DNA of 64,000 bases from Burkholderia ubonensis subsp. mesacidophila (GCF_002097715.1 NZ_CP020738.1:2852001-2916000); one strand, 5' to 3'. Positions 29,014 through 39,641 are shown, numbered from the stretch's first letter. Numbers and translations are program-made. Notes: generated by a model from the letters alone, not told the origin.

Positions 29014-29074
29014 ACGCCGCGCTGCCCGATCGACGCAGCGGGCTTCCGTCAACGATCGCATTCAGGACATCACC

Positions 29075-29755
29075 GTGAACCAACTCTCTTTCGCGCTTGC
29101 GCTCTCCACGATAACCCTCGCCGCCTGCTCGAGCGCATCCGGCCCGACGTTCAGCGCTTCCGAGCTGCAGCCGCGCGACGGCGTGCGCACGTACCAGGTC
29201 GACTGCCACGGGATCTTCTCCGGCCCGAACACCTGCATGAAGGCCGCACGACACCTCTGCGGCGACCAGCCGGTGCGCACGCTCGATACCGCGAAAGCGC
29301 TGCGCGACAACGCCGACCCGGCCACGCTCGTGTTCCAGTGCGGCGCGCCGGAAGCCGCGACGCCGGCGCCGGCCTCGTCGCCCGCGGCAGCGGCAGCGGC
29401 GCCCGCCGCCGTCGAACATGTAAATCTCGCCGGCGACGCGCTATTCGCCACCGGGCTGGCGACGCTCACGCCGACCGCCCGCGCCTCGCTCGACGCGTTG
29501 CTGGCCAGGCAAGGCGATACGGCCTTCACGCGCGTATCGGTCACCGGCTACACGGATTCGGTCGGCAGCGACGCATCCAATCTCGCGCTGTCGCAGCGGC
29601 GCGCGCAAGCCGTCGCCGGCTACCTGAAGTCGCACGGCCTGAACGCCGGCACCGTCGCGGTGACGGGACGCGGCAGCGCCGATCCGGTCGCGTCCAACGC
29701 CACGGCGGAAGGCCGCGCGAGCAACCGGCGCGTCGAGATCTCGCTGGAACGCTGA
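29075..29755 (+). CDS. OmpA-family lipoprotein
   Basis: The protein has 226 residues from GTG 29075, with an AGGA ribosome site. A signal peptide ends in the lipobox LAAC (Cys18), predicting a lipid-anchored protein. An N-terminal Cys-containing domain and an Ala/Pro linker precede a C-terminal OmpA domain with VTGYTDSVGSDASNLALSQRRAQAV and the closing ASNRRVEISLE, which binds peptidoglycan. It lies 101 bases after the adhesin gene. OmpA-like partners often follow large trimeric autotransporters and may anchor them or assist assembly; that role is inferred. Confidence 0.9.
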   Translation: MNQLSFALALSTITLAACSSASGPTFSASELQPRDGVRTYQVDCHGIFSGPNTCMKAARHLCGDQPVRTLDTAKALRDNADPATLVFQCGAPEAATPAPASSPAAAAAAPAAVEHVNLAGDALFATGLATLTPTARASLDALLARQGDTAFTRVSVTGYTDSVGSDASNLALSQRRAQAVAGYLKSHGLNAGTVAVTGRGSADPVASNATAEGRASNRRVEISLER

Positions 29756-30143
29756 TTGCGCGGCGTCGCGCACCGCCCGCGCCGACGCTTCGGAATACGC
29801 ACGACGGACCCTGGCCCGATCCCGGCGTGCCGCGCGGATCCGCTCGGCCGTCAACGCGGGCAGCAGGAGCCGGCAACGCGCCGGCCTGCGCGGGCCGCGT
29901 CGGGGCCGCCCCGACTCCACAAACCGGCGATTTCCGTGCCACAATCGCCGCTGGCGGCCAGCCCGGCAGCGCGTGGCGACGCGTCGGACCGGCTTGGGCC
30001 GCCAATGTCGCCATCCGCGCGGCCCGGCCCGTTTCCGCGGGCCGCGCCGCCGCAGGCGCACACGTGACAACCAACGGCCTGCCGGGTCCGCGCGTCGCCA
30101 TTCGACGCCGCCGGACCGACGGCGCCGCACAGGAATTTTGCTG
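29756..30143 (+). other. 388-base GC-rich gap before the DUF2827 run
   Basis: No open frame here has coding character on either strand; long frames are shadows of high GC. It may hold a promoter for the DUF2827 genes. An AGGAA ribosome site at 30131-30135 serves the next gene. Confidence 0.4.
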
Positions 30144-31289
30144 GTGACGGACATCAATCAAGCCGCCTCGCGCGGCGCCCGCAACGAACGCCCGGCCGTC
30201 GGCATCTCGCTGTTCGCGAGAGACGGCCAGGCGATCTGGGAAAACGGCATCCACCAGAACATTGCGTACCTGGCGATGATGCTGAAGCGCTCGGACCGTG
30301 TCGGCCCCGTCTACTTCCTGAACGGCGGCGACGCACGCGCGCTGCCCGCCGGGCTCGACCTCGACGGCCTCGACGTGCCGCTCGTGCAGCCGAACGACGT
30401 CACGCACGCCCTCGACGTCGTGATCGAGATAGGCGCGCAGCTGCCGGTCGAATGGCTCAAGCACCTGCAGGCGCTCGGCAAGAAGCGCATCGCATGCTTC
30501 GTCGGCCATACCTACAGCGGCCTCGCCGAAACGCCGATCTTCGAGAAGCCGTCCGGGCACATCTTCAACGGCGCGCCGTTCGATGAAGTGTGGGTGCTGG
30601 AGAAATCGCAAACGATCGACGTGCCGCTGCTGCGCACGCTCACGCGCGCGCCGGTCTACACGATTCCGCACATCTGGTCGCCGTACTTCCTCGACCGCCG
30701 CATCGCCGCGCTCGCGAGCGAAGGCGCGACGTTCGGCTACCAGCCGGGCCGCGCGGCCTGGCGGCTCGCGACGCTCGAGCCGAACATCTCGGTCGTCAAG
30801 ACCTGCCATTACCCGATGCTCGCGTGCGAGGAGCTCTATCGCGCGCGGCCGGAAGCGGTCGAGCACCTGTTCGTCGTCAATTCGATGCACCTGAAGGAAC
30901 ACCCGACCTTCCTGCACTTCGCGAACAGCCTCGACCTCGTCCGCCAGCACAAGGCGACCTTCGAGCCGCGCATCGACCTGCCCGGCTTCATGGCGCGCCA
31001 TGCGGACGCGGTCGTCTCCCATCACTGGGAGAACCCGCAGAACTATCTGTACTACGACGTGCTGTACGGCGGCTATCCGCTGATCCACAACTCGACGCTG
31101 CTCGGCGACGCCGGCTACTACTACCCGGATTTCGATGCGGCGGCGGGCGGCCGCGCGCTGCTCGACGCGTGGCAGCATCACGACGCGCGGCTCGACGATT
31201 ACCGCAAGAAGGCGGACGCACTGCTGAAGTCCGTCTCGATCGATAACCCCGCGAACCTCGACGCGTTCGTCGCGCGTCTGGTCGCCTGA
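30144..31289 (+). CDS. DUF2827 family protein, glycosyltransferase-like (copy A)
   Basis: The GTG start at 30144 was chosen from the AGGAA site 8 bases upstream and because it gives 381 residues, matching its paralogues. The N-terminal half has a Rossmann-like start (VGISLFARDGQAIWENGIHQN) and HIWSPYF near the middle. The C-terminal half has FGYQPGRAAWRLATLEPNISVVKT, then VSHHWENPQNYLYYDVLYGGYPLIHN and GDAGYYYPDFD. Two such halves suggest a GT-B glycosyltransferase fold; this is inference because DUF2827 has no defined function that I know. No signal peptide or membrane segment, so cytosolic. First of three consecutive paralogues. Confidence 0.78.
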   Translation: MTDINQAASRGARNERPAVGISLFARDGQAIWENGIHQNIAYLAMMLKRSDRVGPVYFLNGGDARALPAGLDLDGLDVPLVQPNDVTHALDVVIEIGAQLPVEWLKHLQALGKKRIACFVGHTYSGLAETPIFEKPSGHIFNGAPFDEVWVLEKSQTIDVPLLRTLTRAPVYTIPHIWSPYFLDRRIAALASEGATFGYQPGRAAWRLATLEPNISVVKTCHYPMLACEELYRARPEAVEHLFVVNSMHLKEHPTFLHFANSLDLVRQHKATFEPRIDLPGFMARHADAVVSHHWENPQNYLYYDVLYGGYPLIHNSTLLGDAGYYYPDFDAAAGGRALLDAWQHHDARLDDYRKKADALLKSVSIDNPANLDAFVARLVA

Positions 31290-31303
31290 ACCGGAGCAAC
31301 CGC

Positions 31304-32458
31304 ATGTCGGACACCCAGGCCCGTCAAGCGCCCGGCGAGGGCAAGCGTCTCGTCGTCGGCGTCTCGCTGTATGTGCGCGGCGCTGGCCAGTCGCTGTGGG
31401 AAAACGGCATCTTCCAGAACTGCCTGCTGCTGATCCTGCTGCTGCGGCAGTCGCCGCTCGTCGCGGAAGCGGTGATGGTGAACGGCGGCGAGCAAATCGC
31501 CGATCCGCAGATGATGCTCGGCGAATGGAACGTGCCGCTGCTGTCGATGGACGACGCGCTGCAGCGCTGCGACGTGCTGATCGAGATGAGCGCGCAGTTC
31601 AACGCCGATTACCTGCGCGCGTTCCGCGAGCGCGGCGGCAAGGTGGTGACGATGCGGGTCGGCAACGACTACGTGATCGACATCGAGCGCGCGATGTTCA
31701 ACAAGCCGTCGGGCTTCCTGTTCTCCGGCGCGCCGTACGACAGCGTGTGGACGATTCCCGAATTCGAGCGCTCGTGCCTGCACTATTACCAGACGGGCCT
31801 GCGCGCGCCGGTGACGATCGTGCCGCACATCTGGCATCCAATGCTGTTCGACAAGGCGCGCGCGACGCTCGGGGCCGGCCTCTCGTTCGGCTACCAGCCC
31901 GGCAAGCCGCGCTGGCGCGTGACGATGTTCGAGCCGAACATCTGCATGGTGAAGACGAGCATCATCCCGATGCTGGTGACCGAGGAAGCGTATCGCGCGC
32001 AGCCGGATTTCCTCGAGATCGTGCGCGTGTGCAACACGCTGCACCTGAAGGACCACACGACGTTCGTCCACTTCGCGAAAAGCCTCGACATCGTCAATCA
32101 CGGCATCACGACGTTCGAGAGCCGCTATGCGGTGTACGAGTTCATGGCGGCGTTCGGCGACGCGGTGGTGTCGCACACGTGGGAGAACGCGCAGAACTAC
32201 CTGTACTACGAACTGCTGTACGGCGACTATCCGCTGATCCACAACTCGCCGTTCCTCGGCGACGCCGGGTATTTCTATCCGGACTTCGACTGCCAGGCCG
32301 GCGGCCGCGCGCTGCTGAAGGCGTTTGCCGAGCACGATGCGAATCTCGACGCGTATCGTGAACGGTCGAAGCGCGTGCTCGACTCGGTCAGCATCTACAA
32401 CCCGGACAACGTCGCCGCGTATTCGGACGCGCTCGCGGCGCTCTATCGCGACGCGTGA
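31304..32458 (+). CDS. DUF2827 family protein, glycosyltransferase-like (copy B)
   Basis: The protein has 384 residues. ATG 31304 has a GGAG site 7 bases upstream, and only 14 bases separate it from copy A. It shares every block motif with A (SLWENGIFQN, VPHIWHPMLF, FGYQPGKPRWRVTMFEPNICMVKT, LHLKDHTTFVHFAKSLD, VSHTWENAQNYLYYELLYGDYPLIHNS). The paralogues differ most in the N-terminal half, where acceptor specificity of GT-B enzymes usually lies, so the copies may add different sugars or recognise different acceptors. Catalytic residues cannot be named from sequence alone. Confidence 0.78.
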   Translation: MSDTQARQAPGEGKRLVVGVSLYVRGAGQSLWENGIFQNCLLLILLLRQSPLVAEAVMVNGGEQIADPQMMLGEWNVPLLSMDDALQRCDVLIEMSAQFNADYLRAFRERGGKVVTMRVGNDYVIDIERAMFNKPSGFLFSGAPYDSVWTIPEFERSCLHYYQTGLRAPVTIVPHIWHPMLFDKARATLGAGLSFGYQPGKPRWRVTMFEPNICMVKTSIIPMLVTEEAYRAQPDFLEIVRVCNTLHLKDHTTFVHFAKSLDIVNHGITTFESRYAVYEFMAAFGDAVVSHTWENAQNYLYYELLYGDYPLIHNSPFLGDAGYFYPDFDCQAGGRALLKAFAEHDANLDAYRERSKRVLDSVSIYNPDNVAAYSDALAALYRDA

Positions 32459-32482
32459 CGCGCCGCCGACGCCGAGGCTGAC

Positions 32483-33619
32483 ATGAAGATCAACGTCGCG
32501 ATAACGATCAACGTGCAGCGCGATGCGGCGCAGTCGATCTGGTACAACGGCGCGAACCAGCACTGCGTGTACCTGTACATGCTGCTGAAGCAGTCGCCGC
32601 TCGTCGGCGACGTGTGGCTCGCGCACGACGACGGCGTCGCCGACTATCCGGAAGCGCTGATGATGGGCGAATTACGCGACGCGCTGCGGCCGCTGTCGGC
32701 GATCGTCCACCAGACCGACCTGCTGGTCGAGATGAACGCGTTCATTCATCCGAGTCACGCGGACGCGGTCCGGCAGCGCGGCGGCAAGTGCGTGTCGTAC
32801 CGCTTCGGGAACGACTACGTGATCGCGGTCGAGACGATCAACTTCGGGAAGAACGACTGGCGGCCCAACCCGCATCGCGTCCAGTTCGACGAGATCTGGA
32901 CCAACCCGCAGCATGCGCACACCTGCGCGGCCTATTTCCAGGCGGTCTACCGCGCGCCGGTGTTCGTGCTGCCGCACATCTGGTCGCCGTACTTCATCGA
33001 GCGGAGCCTCGACGCCGATCCCGAGCTGAAGGCGCGCTTCGGCTACCGGAATCACGGTCCGGCCAAGCGCATCGCGTTCTTCGAGCCGAACCTCAACGTC
33101 GTCAAGAGCGCGGTCGTGCCGATGCTCGCGGCGAACGCGTGCTACGTCGCCCATCCGGAGCTGGTCGAGCACGTCTACATGACCAACACGTTCGACAAGA
33201 AGGAAAACGTCGCCTTCAAGCATCTCGCGCTCGGGCTCGAGATGGTCCGCGACGGCAAGGCGACCGCGGACGTGCGCGCGCCGTTCGTCGCGTGGGCCGC
33301 GCATCACACCGACATCGTCGTGTCGCACCATTGGGAAAACGGCCTGAACTACCTGCTGTACGACGCGCTGTACGGCAACTACCCGCTGGTGCACAACTCG
33401 CCGTTCCTGCGCGATGTCGGCTACTACTACGCGGACTTCGACATCTTCGACGCGGCGCGGGCAATCGCCACCGCCGCGCAGACCCACGATGCGCGGCTCG
33501 ACGAGTACGCGCGGGCGGCCCGGCAGTACCTGGCCGGCGTCGATGCGCTCGCGGAGCCCAATGTCCGCGCGCATTCGGAGCGGATTCTCCAACTGTTCGG
33601 CGACCGCGCGATCGGCTGA
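32483..33619 (+). CDS. DUF2827 family protein, glycosyltransferase-like (copy C)
   Basis: The protein has 378 residues. ATG 32483 follows a GAGG site, and 24 bases separate it from copy B, so A-B-C form one operon. Shared motifs: SIWYNGANQHCVYLYMLLKQSP, LPHIWSPYFIE, FFEPNLNVVKSAVVPML, VSHHWENGLNYLLYDALYGNYPLVHNS. It is the most diverged of the three at the N-terminus (WYNG replaces WENG). A convergent small gene ends 19 bases beyond its stop. Confidence 0.78.
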   Translation: MKINVAITINVQRDAAQSIWYNGANQHCVYLYMLLKQSPLVGDVWLAHDDGVADYPEALMMGELRDALRPLSAIVHQTDLLVEMNAFIHPSHADAVRQRGGKCVSYRFGNDYVIAVETINFGKNDWRPNPHRVQFDEIWTNPQHAHTCAAYFQAVYRAPVFVLPHIWSPYFIERSLDADPELKARFGYRNHGPAKRIAFFEPNLNVVKSAVVPMLAANACYVAHPELVEHVYMTNTFDKKENVAFKHLALGLEMVRDGKATADVRAPFVAWAAHHTDIVVSHHWENGLNYLLYDALYGNYPLVHNSPFLRDVGYYYADFDIFDAARAIATAAQTHDARLDEYARAARQYLAGVDALAEPNVRAHSERILQLFGDRAIG

Positions 33620-33638
33620 CGCGGGGACGCGGGAAGCG

Positions 33639-34025
33639 CTACCCGCGCACGAGATGCCCGCACGCGTCCATGAACGCCCGCCCCTGCCGCCGCCCCGCGC
33701 GCATCAGCAACGCGAAGATGCGCCGCGACGCGCGGCCGTACCGGGCGCCGCCGTTCGCTTGTTGCTCGAGACTGCCGGCGATGCCGCGCGCAATCGCCGA
33801 TTCACGCCCGTACACGCTCGTCAGAATCCCCGCGCAGTAGTAGCGGGCCGCCAGTTCACGGCTGGCCGGGTCCGGCAGGCGCGCCGCCGCGATACGGCGC
33901 GCGACCGCCTCCAGGCCGTCGAGATAGCGGATCAGGTCGACCTGCCGGTCGGCGGATCCGGCGCCCAGGCGGACGAGAATGGCCGCCACCTCCCGGATCG
34001 CCGCCGGCTCGCGAATCATCGCCAT
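33639..34025 (-). CDS. Small helical protein of unknown function, downstream partner of the EAL gene
   Basis: The protein has 128 residues from ATG 34025; an in-frame GTG at 34043 would add six. The product is predicted to be all-helical (IREVAAILVRLGAG, VDLIRYLDGLEAVARRIAAARL, RELAARYYCAGILTSVYGRESAIARGI) with a basic C-terminus. I recognise no family. It lies 77 bases after the EAL-domain gene on the same strand, so it is probably co-transcribed with it. Confidence 0.55.
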   Translation of the reverse strand: MAMIREPAAIREVAAILVRLGAGSADRQVDLIRYLDGLEAVARRIAAARLPDPASRELAARYYCAGILTSVYGRESAIARGIAGSLEQQANGGARYGRASRRIFALLMRAGRRQGRAFMDACGHLVRG

Positions 34026-34102
34026 CCTGCTGTGTTCTTCCACGGCCGCCCCGCTTCTCAAGACTGCGTCAACCCGCCCCGCTTCGTTGCATCGAACCGG
34101 TC

Positions 34103-34873
34103 TCATCGCGCGACATCCGAACGCCGGGAAAAATGATCGCCCTGCGCCCACCGGACGCCGGCGTCGATCACCATCTGCCGGTCGAGCTCGGTCTCCACGC
34201 CTTCGACGACGACCTGCCCCGCGGTCTCGTGCGCGAGCGCCACCAGCCGGCGCACCTGATACCGGCCGACCGCGTTGTTCCGGATCATCGACAGCATCGA
34301 GCGGTCCAGCTTCACGATGTCCGGTTGACCGACCACGAGGTGGTTCTGCGCGCTGTAGCCCGCGCCGAAATCGTCGATCGCGATCCGGCATCCGGTCTGC
34401 CTCACCTGCTGGACGAACGGTCGGCCGGATACCGGGTCGAGCGGCGCGGTTTCCGTGATCTCGAGCACCAGCCGCTGCGCGACCGCCGGCTCGGCGTGGA
34501 GCCGGTCGAAGATCGCCTGCCACTGCGCGTCTTCCGTCGCGCTCGACGCCGACACGTTGCAGCCGTAGACGGCTTTCGCATCGGCGCGCAGGCTGTCGAT
34601 CGTCCTGCCGACCACGAGCTGGTCGAACCAGCACATCAGCCCCATCGACACGAGACGCGGCAGGAACGCGACCGGCCGCAACAGGTCGCGCTGCCCGCGT
34701 GCGAGGCGGGCGAGGCATTCGTGGTAGAGCACGCCGCCCGACAGGTCGGTCCTGCAGACGGGCTCGCGCGCAAACGCGAGCCGACGCTCGATGAAGCGGC
34801 ATACCGCGACGGGGTCGGGATGCGTGGCGGTCGGATCGAACAGCTGGCCGGCGTCGTCATGATTGTTGTGCAT
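34103..34873 (-). CDS. EAL-domain cyclic-di-GMP phosphodiesterase-like protein
   Basis: ATG 34873 is preferred because TTGAGG lies 6 bases upstream; ATG 34948 is possible but its GAGG is too close. The single EAL domain (256 residues) has the signature changed to HECLARL, retaining Glu52. Other metal and catalytic positions are kept: Asn in GCNVSAS, Glu in LEITET, the Asp pair in IDDFGAGYS, Lys in DIVKLDRS, Glu in VVEGVET and Gln in AQGDHFSRR. It probably hydrolyses or senses cyclic-di-GMP, the second messenger for adhesion and biofilm, beside a giant adhesin gene. No transmembrane or sensor domain. Confidence 0.82.
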   Translation of the reverse strand: MHNNHDDAGQLFDPTATHPDPVAVCRFIERRLAFAREPVCRTDLSGGVLYHECLARLARGQRDLLRPVAFLPRLVSMGLMCWFDQLVVGRTIDSLRADAKAVYGCNVSASSATEDAQWQAIFDRLHAEPAVAQRLVLEITETAPLDPVSGRPFVQQVRQTGCRIAIDDFGAGYSAQNHLVVGQPDIVKLDRSMLSMIRNNAVGRYQVRRLVALAHETAGQVVVEGVETELDRQMVIDAGVRWAQGDHFSRRSDVAR

Positions 34874-35319
34874 CTGCGCCTCAAGGCGAGCGTCGACCGC
34901 ATACATTCCGGCGCTCCGGGAACCGTCGAGCCGCACGAACCGGCCCATTCCTCACAATAAACGCCGGAGAATGAAAAAATTTCCTCCCGCACCTGGCCAA
35001 CGAAAATCGATCGAATCGCAAATCCGGCCTTCGCTGGAATACCCGGGAGCCATTCTAGATTTAAGCAAAATCCAATACTGTTAACGATATTAAAATTACA
35101 TTGATGAAAGCTTTGATTTCTTATTATCCAGCTCGGCGGCTCGCGCTTCATTCATATGACAATACGAATAAAATCATGCCTTTTGCGCAGCGCTCCCGGC
35201 ATGAACGCGCTCGACCTCACGGGCCCGGAAGATCAACCATTCGTTCATTATGATTTTCAATGAAGGATGATTTTCCGGATTATCAACCGCCACACGCCAG
35301 CATTTATAAATGACCGTCT

Positions 35320-35352
35320 TTGACAGTCTTACAAGGTAGTTAACATTAAAAT
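35320..35352 (+). promoter_or_regulatory. Candidate promoter for a small RNA
   Basis: A consensus -35 hexamer TTGACA at 35320-35325 is followed by TAACAT (35341-35346, 15-base spacer) or TAAAAT (35347-35352, 21-base spacer). It stands in an AT-rich stretch with no downstream protein gene on this strand. Spacings are not optimal, so this is a weak call. Confidence 0.35.
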
Positions 35353-35354
35353 CA

Positions 35355-35435
35355 ATTCCGACGGACCACCCCCGGATCCGTCAGCTTTGTGCCTTGAAAG
35401 CCACCGAGGCCCCCGCCTTCGGTGGTCTTTTTTTC
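35355..35435 (+). ncRNA. Candidate small RNA ending in a Rho-independent terminator
   Basis: Two hairpins follow the TTGACA motif. GACGGA at 35360-35365 pairs with TCCGTC at 35377-35382. A stronger stem spans 35401-35425 (CCACCGAGG with CCTTCGGTGG, one bulge) and is followed by TCTTTTTTTC, a textbook U-tract on the plus strand. No plus-strand protein gene precedes this terminator: the previous one ends at 33619, over 1.7 kb away. The remaining part of 34949-35354 is AT-rich and shows no gene. The stem could also help terminate the convergent DUF2827 copy D. Confidence 0.45.
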
Positions 35436-35443
35436 ATCTTCCG

Positions 35444-36589
35444 CTATGCCGCCGTCGCGCCGATCAATTGCGCAAGCAGCGCGTCGTACTCGGCAACGAG
35501 CGCCGGGTTCGCGCAGGTATAGCGCCGCAGGATCTCGCGCTGGCGCAATGCGTACCCTTCCCAGTCGTCGTCGTGCGTGCGCAGCGCACGCAGCAGCGCG
35601 TCCGCGCCCTGCTGCACGTCGTTGTCCGGATAGTAGTAGCCGAGATCGGGTGCGAGGCTCGCGTTGTGCACGAGCGGATAGCCCTGCCAGCACACGTCGA
35701 AGTAGAAGTAGTTGAGCGGGTTCTCCCACTGGTGCGACACGACGACGTCGGTCAGCTCGGACAGGAACGCCGGCGTGTCGAAGCGCCCGACGAAGCTTGC
35801 CTTGCCGGCACGCACGACCTCCAGATGGTTCATCAGCATCACGAACTCCTGGCTCTCGCGCGCGAGACGGTCCGCGTTCGTCACGTGCGTGAACGCGATC
35901 GCGTCCGGCTCGCGGCGGAACACCTCGTCGATGATCAGCAGCGGATACACGCAGAACTTCACGACGTTGTGGTTCGGCTCCATTACCGTGAGCCGCTTCG
36001 CGGGCGTGCCGCTCGGCCGGTATTCGCCATGCCCGGGCAGCGTGCTGGCACGCTCGGCCAGGAACATCGGATCCCAGACGAACGGCACCACGCGCCCCGG
36101 GCAGCGGCGCAGCGACTGCAGGAACGGCAGCGACGACGGCGCGATCTGCGGGATCGCCCACACCTCGTCGAAGCCCCGGTTGATGAACAGCGAATCCCAC
36201 AGCCGGCGGCCGAACAGCATCGATTCCATCGCGTTGATGTACTCGACGCCGCAGCAGTAGCTGACGATCTTCGCGCCGCGCGCCTTCAGGTACGCGGTCT
36301 GCGCGGCGTCGATCTGCCCGCCGAGCTCGATCAGCACGTCGAGCGTGTCCTTTGCGTCCGCGAACGCGCGCGTGTCGTACACCGCGCGATCCCACGGCAG
36401 CGCGTCGGTCAGCGGCACGTCGGTGGTGTTGACGAGCGTCACGCGGTAGCCGTGCGGCGACGCCATCAGCAGCTTCGCGAGAAACAGCGCGTTCTGCTTG
36501 ATGCCGTTGATCCACAGGCTTTCGTCGGGGGCGCGCAGGCCGATCGTGATGCCGATGCGCAGGCCGTTCAGGACAACAGGTGACGTCAT
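35444..36589 (-). CDS. DUF2827 family protein, glycosyltransferase-like (copy D)
   Basis: The protein has 381 residues from ATG 36589; an in-frame TTG lies 9 bases further up. Motifs match copies A-C: SLWINGIKQNALFLAKLL, VPFVWDPMFL, LTVMEPNHNVVKFCVYPLL, VSHQWENPLNYFYFDVCWQGYPLVHN and DLGYYYPDNDVQQG. It has diverged more, is on the opposite strand and is separated from A-C by the EAL unit and the small-RNA candidate. It was probably an early duplicate rearranged within the island. Predicted cytosolic glycosyltransferase-like enzyme; acceptor unknown. Confidence 0.75.
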   Translation of the reverse strand: MTSPVVLNGLRIGITIGLRAPDESLWINGIKQNALFLAKLLMASPHGYRVTLVNTTDVPLTDALPWDRAVYDTRAFADAKDTLDVLIELGGQIDAAQTAYLKARGAKIVSYCCGVEYINAMESMLFGRRLWDSLFINRGFDEVWAIPQIAPSSLPFLQSLRRCPGRVVPFVWDPMFLAERASTLPGHGEYRPSGTPAKRLTVMEPNHNVVKFCVYPLLIIDEVFRREPDAIAFTHVTNADRLARESQEFVMLMNHLEVVRAGKASFVGRFDTPAFLSELTDVVVSHQWENPLNYFYFDVCWQGYPLVHNASLAPDLGYYYPDNDVQQGADALLRALRTHDDDWEGYALRQREILRRYTCANPALVAEYDALLAQLIGATAA

Positions 36590-36890
36590 CGTCGGCAAAG
36601 GGGCGTGATGGGTTGTCGGAGTGTAGCGCGCGCGGCGCCGCTCGCGTCAAGCGAGCCTGCGCGCCTGCGCGCCGCGACAGTCTAGCGGATCGCGGGCAGC
36701 CAAACTGTCACTTATCGTTAGCACGGCATGCGCGCGGCGATGCCCTGGCACCGGAATAAGCCGGCCCACTCCAACGTTTACCGAATGGGCAACCACGTCC
36801 CGAGCGGCAAGCCGGCGGCGTGAATGTGCGCCAGCACACCGATGTGCTGGGTGACGCCGATGACGCGACGTCGAAAACGTCGGGAGATTC

Positions 36891-37430
36891 ATGCGGCCAA
36901 CCATCATGGACAATCCGCTTCGCTTCGGGGCATTGCTCGCCTGCCTCGCCCTTGCTGCGCCGGCGCTGGCGCAAACGTATGACGAGTTACCCCTGCTGGC
37001 CGACGGGACGGACAGCACGAATTGCCGCGCCGTGGTCGGGCAGGCGGAGATCGACGGGACAATGCAGCAGATCGTCGGACGCGCGTGCCTGCAAAGCGAC
37101 GGCACCTGGCAGATCGTGCAAAGCCCGGATGGCAGCGTGCTGTGGTATCCGGTCGCTGCCTATCCCTATCCCGACCCGTGGTGGTGGGGCCCGCCGTTAT
37201 TCATCGGCGGGGGCGTGAGCCTGATCTTTGTCGATCGGTTTCATCACTTTCACCACTTCAATCATTTCCATCCGATCAATCACGGCCATTTCGGCGCGCC
37301 AATCGGAGCGGGCTTTCATCGCGGCCCGTTCCCCGTCGGCGGTGTGCGTGGCTTCGGTGGTGTAAGGGGATTCGGCGGCATGCATGGGGCCGGCGGCATG
37401 CACGGTTTCGGCGGAATGCGCCGGCATTAG
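36891..37430 (+). CDS. Exported His/Gly-rich protein
   Basis: The protein has 179 residues from ATG 36891 with a GGGAG site. A signal peptide (LLACLALAAPALAQ) is followed by a compact region with two Cys (TNCRAVVG, VGRACLQ) and a WQIVQSPDGSVLWYP segment. Then comes a Pro/Trp stretch (DPWWWGPP), a His/Phe-rich cluster (HHFHHFNHFHPINHGHFG) and a Gly/Met-rich tail (GGMHG repeats). The His cluster could bind Ni, Zn or Cu ions, but this is inference from composition. I recognise no named family. Likely periplasmic or surface-exposed. Confidence 0.65.
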   Translation: MRPTIMDNPLRFGALLACLALAAPALAQTYDELPLLADGTDSTNCRAVVGQAEIDGTMQQIVGRACLQSDGTWQIVQSPDGSVLWYPVAAYPYPDPWWWGPPLFIGGGVSLIFVDRFHHFHHFNHFHPINHGHFGAPIGAGFHRGPFPVGGVRGFGGVRGFGGMHGAGGMHGFGGMRRH

Positions 37431-37453
37431 GCCAGGCTTTCCTCCAGATTACC

Positions 37454-37490
37454 GCCAGGCGACGACGAGACCGGCTGTGCGTCGCCTGGC
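37454..37490. terminator. Perfect 11-bp hairpin between convergent genes
   Basis: GCCAGGCGACG at 37454-37464 pairs perfectly with CGTCGCCTGGC at 37480-37490 around a 15-base loop. It lies between the stops of the His/Gly-rich gene and liuD, the expected place for a bidirectional terminator, though neither side has a strong U-tract. Confidence 0.5.
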
Positions 37491-37546
37491 ACAAGCATCA
37501 ACGATCAGGCATCCCGACTACGCCCTCTTCTCCATGCTCATTCTCG

Positions 37547-39550
<2,004 letters not shown>

Positions 39551-39641
39551 GGCTTCGATGTCGTCCGGTAAGGGATGGGGTTCGCGCTTCAGTCGTGCGT
39601 CATGCCACGCGAAGCGCTGTCGGCTGCCGCAGCCGGTTACG

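Noticed and set aside
26253..29015. 920-codon minus-strand frame rich in Arg and Gly across the adhesin C-terminus
   Set aside because: The composition is that of a high-GC shadow frame and the sense strand has clear family homology.
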